Position numbers and translations under genes: made by a program
Assembly (NCBI GenBank): GCA_029907165.1
Contig: JARYMK010000009.1
Location: forward strand, 1 to 36,056
Length of the DNA stretch: 36,056 bases
Direction: 5' to 3'
Source: Anaerolineae bacterium
GTDB lineage: Bacteria; Chloroflexota; Anaerolineae; DTLA01
In this document: in pieces, positions 26,920 through 35,000 of the stretch
How positions within the stretch are numbered: the first letter of the stretch is position 1
How the letters are laid out: each line of letters opens with the position of its first letter
Notes under the pieces: model-generated
Told to the model about the DNA's origin: nothing
The model's input: only the letters and a program-made list of their open reading frames with translations
Database searches by the model: none

Positions 26920-27798
26920 CTAGCGCGCGAGCAGACGGGCCGCCTGCAGGACGTTGAGCATCAGCATGATGTTTGTCATCGGGCCGGTGCCGCCGGGCAC
27001 GGGTGTGATGGCGCCCGCCACCTCCACAGCGGACGCGAAGTCCACATCGCCGACCATTTTACCATCCACGAAGTTGACGCCAAAATCAATCACTACGGCG
27101 CCGGGCTTGATCCAGTCGCCCGTGATGAGACCCGCCTTGCCCACCGCGGCGCACAGGATGTCCGCCTGGCGGCAGACGCCCGCAAGGTCCGCCGTGCGCG
27201 AGTGGGCCAGCGTTACGGTGGCGTTCTCGCGCAGCAGCAGGAGCGCCATGGGCTTGCCCACGATGTTGGACCGGCCCACGACCACGGCGTGTTTGCCAGC
27301 CAGTTCCACCTTGTAACGCTTCAGAATCTCCATTCCCCCGGCGGGTGTGGCGGGGACGAAGAAATCCAGCACGCCTGCGGGCCTGCCTGCGGGAGCCACC
27401 TGGGCCAGTCGCCCCGTGTTCACCGGATGCACGCCGTCCACGTCCTTTTGCGGCGCGATGGCCTCCTTGATTACCGCCTCGTCAATGCCTTTGGGCAGCG
27501 GCTCCTGCACCATGATGCCATGCACGTTGGGGTCCGCCGACAGGCTCGCCACCACGCGCACGATTTCTTCCTGCGATGCCGACTCGGGCAGCGCGTGCAG
27601 CGCAAAGCCCATGCCAGCGCCTTCAAACGTCTTGCGGATGGCGTTGGCGTAGGAGACCGAGGCCGGGTCCTCGCCCGCCCGCACGATGGCCACCGAAGGT
27701 GCGTAACCGTGCGCGGCCTTGAACTCGGCTACGGCAGCCACCACTTCTTCCTTCAGGGTCTTGGCCAGTTCTTTTCCATCCAGAATCAGCGCGGACAT
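26920..27798 (-). CDS. folD: Bifunctional methylene-THF dehydrogenase / methenyl-THF cyclohydrolase
   Basis: 292 aa from MSALILDGKELAKTLKEEVV. GIMVQEPLPKGI; KDVDGVHPVNTG; VVGRSNIVGKPMALLLLRENATVTLAHSRT. The track ORF start at 28062 overlaps fchA and is not needed. Confidence 0.96.
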   Translation of the reverse strand: MSALILDGKELAKTLKEEVVAAVAEFKAAHGYAPSVAIVRAGEDPASVSYANAIRKTFEGAGMGFALHALPESASQEEIVRVVASLSADPNVHGIMVQEPLPKGIDEAVIKEAIAPQKDVDGVHPVNTGRLAQVAPAGRPAGVLDFFVPATPAGGMEILKRYKVELAGKHAVVVGRSNIVGKPMALLLLRENATVTLAHSRTADLAGVCRQADILCAAVGKAGLITGDWIKPGAVVIDFGVNFVDGKMVGDVDFASAVEVAGAITPVPGGTGPMTNIMLMLNVLQAARLLAR

Positions 27799-27809
27799 TC
27801 TGTCTTCTC

Positions 27810-28442
27810 CTATAGTTTTGAGACCACGAGGTCGTAGATTTCCTCTTTCAATTGCGCCTTGCCAGACAGGAGACCGTCCAGCGCGGCGCGCTCGCGGGCC
27901 ACGAATTCCGCGTCCTTGATGGCGGCCAGGTTGATGAGCACGTTGAGTGCCGCCGACCGCAGCGCCGCTTCCGCCAGCAGCGCCGCCACACCCGCGTCGG
28001 ACACCGCGCCCACGTTCCCCTTCTCCGCGATGGGCTTGCAGAGATGCAGAACCTGAACGCACGCTTCGGCAATCTGCATGGGGACTTTCGTGGCGTCGCG
28101 GAGGATTTCCTGAATGGCGGCGGTGCGGGCGGCTTTCTGTTCGTCGGTGTCCTTGGGCATCTTGTACGCAGAGGAGAGGCGGTAGTACACGGCGATGTCT
28201 TCGTCAATCAGGGCGGTGAGGCGGGCGCGGAGTGCTTCGGTTTGGGCCAGCAGCGCCTGGATGTCCTCCTGCACGTCGGCGTACTTGGGCTTGCCGACGG
28301 TCAGGTTGCACACCATGCTGGCAAGAGCGGCGCCCAAGGCCCCCACGAGGGCCGCCCCGCTCCCTCCCCCGGGCACGGGCGCTTGGGACGCAAGTTCATC
28401 CAGGAACTGGGCAACGGTCTTCTGGCTGAATGACTCAGGCAT
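27810..28442 (-). CDS. fchA: Cyclodeaminase/cyclohydrolase (FTCD_C) family, probable methenyl-THF cyclohydrolase
   Basis: 210 aa from MPESFSQKTVAQFLDELASQAPVPGGGSGAALVGALGAALASMVCNLTVGKPKY. SD GGAAGGAGG upstream. Operon with folD and fhs. Confidence 0.9.
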   Translation of the reverse strand: MPESFSQKTVAQFLDELASQAPVPGGGSGAALVGALGAALASMVCNLTVGKPKYADVQEDIQALLAQTEALRARLTALIDEDIAVYYRLSSAYKMPKDTDEQKAARTAAIQEILRDATKVPMQIAEACVQVLHLCKPIAEKGNVGAVSDAGVAALLAEAALRSAALNVLINLAAIKDAEFVARERAALDGLLSGKAQLKEEIYDLVVSKL

Positions 28443-28474
28443 GTCCTTGCCTCCTTCCGGTAGATTCGCGCAAC

Positions 28475-28496
28475 AAAAAACTCGCTGGACGGCGAG
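28475..28496 (-). terminator. Intrinsic terminator / attenuator in the fchA leader
   Basis: Minus strand CTCGC-CGTCCA-GCGAG followed directly by TTTTTT, 33-54 nt upstream of the fchA ATG and before its SD. Confidence 0.6.
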
Positions 28497-28921
28497 CGGG
28501 AAGCACAGCGCGGCCTGGCCGCCACGTACGCGAAGGGATGGATGCACCTACCGACCGGCGTCGGTGAAGCGCCCCCTCGGTCAGGGCTTGACGGTAGCCT
28601 CCATGCTCCATGTATCGCCGTTGATAGTTTCTCAAGTCCGCCGATGGCGGGTTCAAGATCACGGTTTCAAAGACGTCGCGCAGCCGTGTAGGCCGGCGTG
28701 GGTGTCAAGTCTGTGGTCAGGGGGACAGGATTGTCCACCGAGCGCGTCCAGCGGGCCGAAGAGACGGTGAGATAGCCGCCGGTTCGCAGCGCGGCCATAC
28801 ATGCGCGCTGCGGCACAGCGGATAGTGCCGAGTTCCGAGATACGATGCATTGGCCCTGGCAGCCGGGTCATAGTCCTCTGCTCTCGGAGCGATGAGCGTG
28901 GGGTTCGTTCCCACTTTCACC

Positions 28922-28950
28922 ATTATACCATGGATCGCCAAAATAGGCAA
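28922..28950 (-). promoter_or_regulatory. Candidate sigma-A promoter of the Wood-Ljungdahl cluster
   Basis: Minus-strand TTGCCT (28945-28950) - 17 bp - TATAAT (28922-28927); about 470 nt of untranslated leader before fchA. Confidence 0.6.
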
Positions 28951-29164
28951 CATGCGCACGTTCGTTTATGAAGCCAAGAGGCAACAACACCCCAACGTTA
29001 CCGCTGCTTGTCAGTCTCCTGTCAGTCGCAAGTCCCATACTAGAATCGGTACAAACCGCGACCCGGCCTGGAGCGACTCGCGGGTTCCACCTCTGTCTGC
29101 TAACATGGCGCTACAAAATGGCGAACCTGCTCATTGTGCCACAAGGCCGGTCAGGAGGGGGAGA

Positions 29165-29500
29165 ATGCGCGCCCAAACTCGTTTGCTTATTATATCAACA
29201 ATCATCGTTGTCTCGCTTTTCTTTTCTACAGTTACCCTATCCGCACAAGCGCCCCGGATAGAAGAACCATCTGCTGTCTCGTTCACAACATCCACGCCTG
29301 AGTTGGGGGATGCCGCTCTGTGGGCAGGGCTCCTGCAGGCCACGGGCGGCGAGGTGCGCATTTCCTACCACGCCTACACCGGCAAGGTGCGCTTCATCGG
29401 CACCGACCCCACCCGTCCCATCCCCCGCCCCGAAGGTCTCAAGCCCGACGCCCCGCCGGAAGGAGTGGCGCTCTCATTCCTGCGAACGTACGGGGAATAA
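29165..29500 (+). pseudogene. Truncated secreted peptidase-propeptide (FTP-like) fragment
   Basis: 111 aa from ATG 29165 with SD GGAGGGGGAGA. Signal peptide MRAQTRLLIISTIIVVSLFFSTVTLSAQA, then GGEVRISYHAYTGKVRFIGTDPTRPIPRPEGLKPDAPPEGVALSFLRTYGE-stop, which looks like the start of a fungalysin/thermolysin propeptide without a catalytic domain. Confidence 0.55.
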
Positions 29501-29566
29501 CATGGGAACGCGTCCTCTACGGGCTGGCCTCGTGGCGCTGCCAAAAGGCCGGCCCCACGGCAGCGT

Positions 29567-32500
29567 TCACCAGCCGTAGATGCTCCCCTCGGCGCGGAGC
29601 AGCCACCCGTGCTCAAACCGTTGCGCCTGCGCGGTAACGCCGCGCTCGGGCTCCACTGCCCACCCCAGGCGCTCGCGCAGCCACGGGTTTTCGCGCCACA
29701 CCTTGCCGAAGCCGCGGGTCGGCTGGAACCGCCCGGTCGGCGGCACGATGGCCGGGTCGCTTTCCGGCTGGTCCGGGGTCCACATGTCGGTGATGGCGTA
29801 CCAGTCTCCGCCGGGGAAGAGCACATACACCTCGCCCACATCATCCTGCCGCCACATCATGAGGCCGCCCTCCAGCGCCTCCAGGGCCGCGGCAGTCTCA
29901 TGAGCAGACTCGTCCACGGCCCAGCCCAGCGCCTGGCGCACCACCTCGTCCGAGCGCCACAGCGCCGCGAAGATGCTGTCGGGCCAGTGCAGCCCTGCCG
30001 GGGGCGACAGGAATACCAGAGGCGTTGGCGTGGGCACCGGTGTGGGCGGAGGCGGCGGCGTGAACGTCGGAGTGGGAGCGGGCGCCTCAGCCCACGAGAG
30101 GCGCGCCAGGGGCAGCGACTCCACATGCCCGTCCGTCGTGCCTGCCCAGAGACGCCCGTCGGGCCCCAGCGCGATGCACGCGATGCCAGCCGCGCCGCTC
30201 GCCTCCTCCCAGTTCAGGCCCCCGTCGGTGGAACGCAGCAGGCGCTGCTCCTCGCGCCCGCCGTAGAATATCTCCGAGGTCAACGCGTACACCGTGCGGC
30301 TCGTCGCGAAGTCGGCCGCGAAGACAAACGCAAATCGGCTGGTGAGGGATGCCAGGGGCGGCCCCACCGGCTCCCACGTCCGCCCGCCGTCCTGCGACAG
30401 AAACATGCCCCCGTTCTCGGCCGCAACCAGGGCCACGCCGTCCTCGGCGAAGCGCGGCGATAGCGCAAGCGCCTTGACGAAGTACGGCGACACGGGAATC
30501 GCGCCGACCCGTTCCAAGAGACCATCGGAGCCACGGGTCCGGTAGACCTCTGTCCGGCTGTACTCGGTGCCGGATGCCAGCACCATGAACACAGGCCCTG
30601 CCGAAGCGGCGGCGCGGAACCCGACGATGTCCGAAACGCGCTCCCAGGTCTGCCCCCCATCCGTAGAGCCAAACACGCCTGTTTCGCCCGCCAGGAGAAG
30701 CGCCGCGCCGTCGGACGAGAAGCTCGGCGACAGCGCCAGGTCGCGGATGTAGAAATCCGTCAGGCCGCGCGCGGAGACCCGCCAGGTTCGTCCGCCGTCC
30801 GTCGTGCGGTGCAACCCGCCGGGGCTGAATGACCCCTCGCCGGGGAACGCGAAGAACGTTGCGGGTTCCCCGGGTGCCGTCGCCACGCGGAGCACGGCGC
30901 CCTCTGCGAACCACCCCTGCACCCGCACCCAGCCGCCTGCTTCGCTCCGGTACAGCGACGCGCCTCCCATCTCGCTCACCACGGCCAGCATGGAGCCGTC
31001 GCCGCCGATGGCCAACTCGCGCACCAGTCGCGGTGGCAAACCGCCCGGGGAACCCGCTGCCACCGGCGATGGCTCCGGCTCTACGGCTTCCACAGTCGCG
31101 CTGTTGGACGAGGCGACATAGAATCGCCCCGTGCGCCCATCCAGCACCGCCACGTCCGGAAACCGCACCGGAAGCGGACGGAACCCTACCACCTCGCCCG
31201 ACGCCGCGTCCACAGCCACCAGTCCGCCCCACGCCCGCGCGTACAGTCGCCCGCGCCCGGAGTCCAGGAACAGTCGCCCACTCACACCCTGAACCTGGGC
31301 CAGTAGCCGGCCATCGGGTGCCCACGCCGTGAGTGTGGCGCGAGGATAACTGGCCGCAAGCCAGATGCGCCCCACCTGCTCGTCCAGCACCAGACCATCC
31401 ACGAACCGCTGGGGGCTTTGGATGGGCGTTTCCAGCCGTGCCAGCGTCTTGGCATCGTAAATGTCCAGCCACGTGCGCGCCCCCGAGCCGGCCGCGTTGT
31501 TGGTCATGGTAACGAATAGCCAGTCCCGCGCCGCATCGTACACAGCCTCTATCGCGCCCGGCGAATACAGTTGTCGCTCCTGCCGCACGGTCCCGTCAAT
31601 GGAGCCGATGACACGGTGCGTGGTCATGTCGGCGATGAACACGCCCTGCTTCGTTACGAACAAACGGTTGCGCGACGTGTCCATGCTCACCTGGCCGGCC
31701 TTCGGAATCTCCGCGACCTTGTCGCCTGTGGCAGCGTCCAAGACAAGCGTCCGGTCGGCCCGCGCGTCGGCCACGTACAGCCGCCCGCCGTACAGCGTCA
31801 TCTGCGCCTCATTCAAGGGTTCAAAGCCCGCATCCAGCGCCTTCCAGGCGTGCAGCAAGGTCATCGTGGCGATGTCCACGCAATGCAGCACGCCCATGGA
31901 ATCCAGCGCGAACAGAAGGCCCGCGCTCTCATCCAGAAGCATCTGCACCACCTTCACCCCCAGGTGCAGAGGCTTGCCCATCTCGCCCGTCGCCAAGTCC
32001 ACAGGCAGCAGGACATCGGACAGCCGCAGCAACGTGCCCTTGTACACCAACGGCGCGGAGTACACCAGATTCAAGTAGGGCAGCGTCAGCGACTTGAGCA
32101 CCGCGCCCGTAGTCGCATCCAGCGCCAGGATGTGCGACCCAAACACGGTGTCCTGGACACCGTCCCGGAGCAGGAAAACCCGTCCCTCGTCGTCCAGCAC
32201 AATGCGCCCTGTGGGAGGATAAGGTTCGCCGATGTCCCACTGGCGGGTGATGCGCTCGCCCTGGATGACGGCCACGCGGCCCACAGGCTGCTGGCGGGTA
32301 AACGCCTGCACGGTGGCGTACACTTCAGGGCCTGTCGGACTGGGCACGAGACCGTAGACCTGCGCCCCCGGTTCCAGCATCCCGACATAGGCCAGGTCAC
32401 CGGCGCGGTACAAGAAGATCGCGTTCCCGCCCGAATCGCAGATGTACACCCGCCCCGCGCGGGGATTGACCGTCAGCAAGATGGTCGGCGCAAGCGCATC

Positions 32501-33112
32501 CGGCAAATCGGCCGCCGCCCGTTGCTCCAAGGACACCGCGTCCAAGCGCCGCAACCGCTTCTGGTCGGCGACGTACAGGTGGCCGCCCGCCACGTCCAGC
32601 GCCAGCGCCCGCACGTCCGCGACCGTCCCCAGCACCTCACCCAGGGGCCGATTCCCTGCGCCAGTGGCCACCACTGCGGCAATCTCCCGGTCGTCCGCAC
32701 TGCGCCCGGCGACGTAGAGCCGCGAACCATCGGCCGAAAGCGCCGCCGACGACATCCAGTCCACAATGACGGGCACGGGGACTGTGGCCCGCACTTGGTT
32801 GGTCGCCAGGTCAACCACCGCCAGCACGCCGGCGTCGGTGCGCGCATCGCCCTCGTTGGCGACCGCATACACGAGGCCGCGCGCGGCGTCCAGTGCGCCC
32901 GCCGAGACGTTGTAGACATCGCCCACAGGCACGCCCAAATCCAGCGACGTTCGCTTGGGCGCAACGGTGGCGGATGGCGACGGAGCGGGGGAAGCGGTCG
33001 CCTTGGGAGTCAGGCTGGGCGAGGGCATGGGTGTTGGCGTGGTGCAAGCCGCGAGCAACATCGCGCCCAGCGCGACGGTCATCGCTGCGCGAATCAGACG
33101 AGGAGATTTCAT
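29567..33112 (-). CDS. Large lipoprotein with beta-propeller (YVTN/PQQ-like) and BNR/sortilin-like repeats
   Basis: 1181 aa from MKSPRLIRAAMTVALGAMLLAACTTPTPMPSPS (lipobox LLAAC). Repeated propeller blades and STDGGQTWERV / SQDGGRTWEPV / STDGGLNWEEA Asp-box motifs; PTPTFTPPPPPTPVPTPTP linker. Confidence 0.85.
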   Translation of the reverse strand: MKSPRLIRAAMTVALGAMLLAACTTPTPMPSPSLTPKATASPAPSPSATVAPKRTSLDLGVPVGDVYNVSAGALDAARGLVYAVANEGDARTDAGVLAVVDLATNQVRATVPVPVIVDWMSSAALSADGSRLYVAGRSADDREIAAVVATGAGNRPLGEVLGTVADVRALALDVAGGHLYVADQKRLRRLDAVSLEQRAAADLPDALAPTILLTVNPRAGRVYICDSGGNAIFLYRAGDLAYVGMLEPGAQVYGLVPSPTGPEVYATVQAFTRQQPVGRVAVIQGERITRQWDIGEPYPPTGRIVLDDEGRVFLLRDGVQDTVFGSHILALDATTGAVLKSLTLPYLNLVYSAPLVYKGTLLRLSDVLLPVDLATGEMGKPLHLGVKVVQMLLDESAGLLFALDSMGVLHCVDIATMTLLHAWKALDAGFEPLNEAQMTLYGGRLYVADARADRTLVLDAATGDKVAEIPKAGQVSMDTSRNRLFVTKQGVFIADMTTHRVIGSIDGTVRQERQLYSPGAIEAVYDAARDWLFVTMTNNAAGSGARTWLDIYDAKTLARLETPIQSPQRFVDGLVLDEQVGRIWLAASYPRATLTAWAPDGRLLAQVQGVSGRLFLDSGRGRLYARAWGGLVAVDAASGEVVGFRPLPVRFPDVAVLDGRTGRFYVASSNSATVEAVEPEPSPVAAGSPGGLPPRLVRELAIGGDGSMLAVVSEMGGASLYRSEAGGWVRVQGWFAEGAVLRVATAPGEPATFFAFPGEGSFSPGGLHRTTDGGRTWRVSARGLTDFYIRDLALSPSFSSDGAALLLAGETGVFGSTDGGQTWERVSDIVGFRAAASAGPVFMVLASGTEYSRTEVYRTRGSDGLLERVGAIPVSPYFVKALALSPRFAEDGVALVAAENGGMFLSQDGGRTWEPVGPPLASLTSRFAFVFAADFATSRTVYALTSEIFYGGREEQRLLRSTDGGLNWEEASGAAGIACIALGPDGRLWAGTTDGHVESLPLARLSWAEAPAPTPTFTPPPPPTPVPTPTPLVFLSPPAGLHWPDSIFAALWRSDEVVRQALGWAVDESAHETAAALEALEGGLMMWRQDDVGEVYVLFPGGDWYAITDMWTPDQPESDPAIVPPTGRFQPTRGFGKVWRENPWLRERLGWAVEPERGVTAQAQRFEHGWLLRAEGSIYGW

Positions 33113-33199
33113 TCGGTGCCTCCGTTTCCGCAGCCGCACCCTACGGCTGTTTCCTGTGCCCTACAGACGCAGAGTGCGCTCCCGCTGTTCCCTTCGCAA

Positions 33200-34045
33200 T
33201 CACCGTCCCAGGAGGAACTGCAAGGGTATGTCAAGACGCGCCCGCCAGGCTGCTTCGTTATGGTCCGCCCCAACGAACTTGCGCGTAACCCAATCCACGC
33301 CCCCCGTGTATCCCAGCGCCCGCATGCCCTTGTCCATCGCCTTCTGGTATGGCTCGTACTCCGCATCCAGGCCCTCGGTGCCGTAGTCAAAGTAGATTCT
33401 GTGAAGACCGGCCCTGGGAAGCGCAGCCGTGAAGTAGTCCACTAGAACCATCCCTCCGGCCGGCCAGTGCGTAGACAGGCACGCAGCCCCGCCGAACACC
33501 TCGGGGTATTCGGCCAGCGCGTAGAGCGAAACGAGACCGCCCATGCTGGATCCCGCGACAAAGGTGTGCCGACTATCCGGCAACGTGGGGTACGCCGAGT
33601 CTATGAACGGCTTGAGTTCAGTCGTTAGGAAAAGCAGGTAGTCATCGGAAATCGGCGCTCCCCCGTGCTCGCGGATGAATCCGTCGCGCACCGCTTGGGC
33701 ATTGGGCTGCGCCAAGGGCTTGGCGGGCATGTACTCGCGCCACCGGTTGGCCCCATGCCAGATGCCCACGACGACGACCCCTTTGGGAATCTGCCGATTT
33801 TGGAGCAGCCGCGAAACCGCTTCGTCCACACCCCAGTCCTGGCCGGTGGTGGACAGAGCAGGATCAAAGAGGTTGTGCCCATCGTGCATGTACAGCACCG
33901 GATGGCGCTGGTCCCCGTTTGCACAGTCGGGCGGAAGCCAGACATCCACAGTGCGCGGTTCTACGTGGGCCGACGGGAACCGCTGGTACCGCTGAATCCA
34001 TCCGCCGCCATCCGATAGCGGCACATCTACCGCGCGTAAAATCAT
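33200..34045 (-). CDS. Alpha/beta hydrolase, enterochelin-esterase-like (putative esterase)
   Basis: 281 aa. HPVLYMHDGHNLFDPA; TFVAGSSMGGLVSLYALAEYPEVFGG (GxSxGG nucleophile elbow). Confidence 0.87.
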   Translation of the reverse strand: MILRAVDVPLSDGGGWIQRYQRFPSAHVEPRTVDVWLPPDCANGDQRHPVLYMHDGHNLFDPALSTTGQDWGVDEAVSRLLQNRQIPKGVVVVGIWHGANRWREYMPAKPLAQPNAQAVRDGFIREHGGAPISDDYLLFLTTELKPFIDSAYPTLPDSRHTFVAGSSMGGLVSLYALAEYPEVFGGAACLSTHWPAGGMVLVDYFTAALPRAGLHRIYFDYGTEGLDAEYEPYQKAMDKGMRALGYTGGVDWVTRKFVGADHNEAAWRARLDIPLQFLLGR

Positions 34046-34067
34046 TCACGGTCTCCCGGGGGCCCGT

Positions 34068-34961
34068 TCAAGTGGCGGACGACGGGTCTCCGGCACCCAC
34101 GAGCCGCCGCCACCACGGTTTTCGGGCGGGCAGCCGTCGGGCCAGTTCCGCGCGGGTCGTGATGTACCCTTGCGCCATCAGTTCCTCGGTCTGGGAAAAG
34201 TCCCACCCCTGCACCGGCTCACGCCCCATCAGGCCGATGTGCCAGACCTCTACGCCGCGCTCGGCGGCCAGCGCCATCTCCAAATCCGCCTGCCGCTGCT
34301 CCACCGTGCGCATCAGTTTGGCGAGGAACGGCCCAAAACGCTCGTCGCCGATGGGCACATAGCGCGGGTCAGCCAAATCCAGCGCGATGATGGACCGCGC
34401 CCCCTGACTCAACGCAGGTTCAATCGGCAGGTTGCTCACCACGCCGCCGTCCATGAGCAACTTGTCGCCTTTCTCCATCGGTCGCACCCAGGGCGGCAGC
34501 GCGGTGCTCGCCAGAAGCCCCTCCAACACCGAGTCATCCGGATCGGCTCCGTACAGCACCGGGCGGCCCGAATTCAGGTCGGCGGCGACGAGGATGAGCC
34601 GCACGCCCTGAATGTCGCCGAAGCGCATGTCGGGCGAGATGCCATGACTGACGAAGAAGTCGCGCATGCGGTGGTAGGGCCGCCACCCCGTGCGGTTGAA
34701 CAGCACGCGCAGGGTCAGCCACAGGTAGTTGGCGGGCATGAGGTCTGCGACGGCGGCATCGCGCCACGTCTCGGCGAGACCGTCCAGGCTGGCGAGGCTT
34801 ACGCCGCGCAACGCGAGATACGTCGCGTTCGCCGCCCCGATGGACGTCCCCACGAGGATGTCTGGCCGAAACCCCGCCTCCAGCAGCGCCCGAATCGCCC
34901 CGACCTGCAACGCACCGCGTGCTCCACCGCCGCCCAGCGCAAAAGCGAGAGGTCTACGCAT
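34068..34961 (-). CDS. Patatin-like phospholipase family protein
   Basis: 297 aa. LAFALGGGGARGALQVGAIRALLEAGFRPDILVGTSIGAANA (oxyanion GGGxR and GxSxG); LLMDGGVVSNLPI (catalytic DGG). Confidence 0.92.
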   Translation of the reverse strand: MRRPLAFALGGGGARGALQVGAIRALLEAGFRPDILVGTSIGAANATYLALRGVSLASLDGLAETWRDAAVADLMPANYLWLTLRVLFNRTGWRPYHRMRDFFVSHGISPDMRFGDIQGVRLILVAADLNSGRPVLYGADPDDSVLEGLLASTALPPWVRPMEKGDKLLMDGGVVSNLPIEPALSQGARSIIALDLADPRYVPIGDERFGPFLAKLMRTVEQRQADLEMALAAERGVEVWHIGLMGREPVQGWDFSQTEELMAQGYITTRAELARRLPARKPWWRRLVGAGDPSSAT

Positions 34962-35000
34962 TCGCCTCGCCTCCTTTTGGGTTGACCCCAAACGCAGAAC

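Noticed and set aside
28443-28640. Known riboswitch (THF, ZTP, SAM-I/IV, cobalamin)
   Set aside because: Only short resemblances (e.g. GTCAAGCCC, GCATCC); the diagnostic conserved blocks of these classes were not found by eye. Needs an Rfam scan.
28620-28670. tRNA-like GGGTTCAAGATC motif
   Set aside because: The T-loop-like string lacks a matching T-stem, acceptor stem or anticodon arm; no tRNA can be folded by eye.
28659-28959. 70-80 aa minus-strand ORFs in the fchA leader
   Set aside because: No SD, no recognisable domain, unusual composition; the 80-aa one starts upstream of the candidate promoter -10. Better explained as untranslated leader, though a short leader peptide cannot be excluded.
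31571-33445. 624-aa plus-strand ORF opposite the lipoprotein gene
   Set aside because: His/Arg/Gln-rich antisense artefact with no start-site signal or domain.
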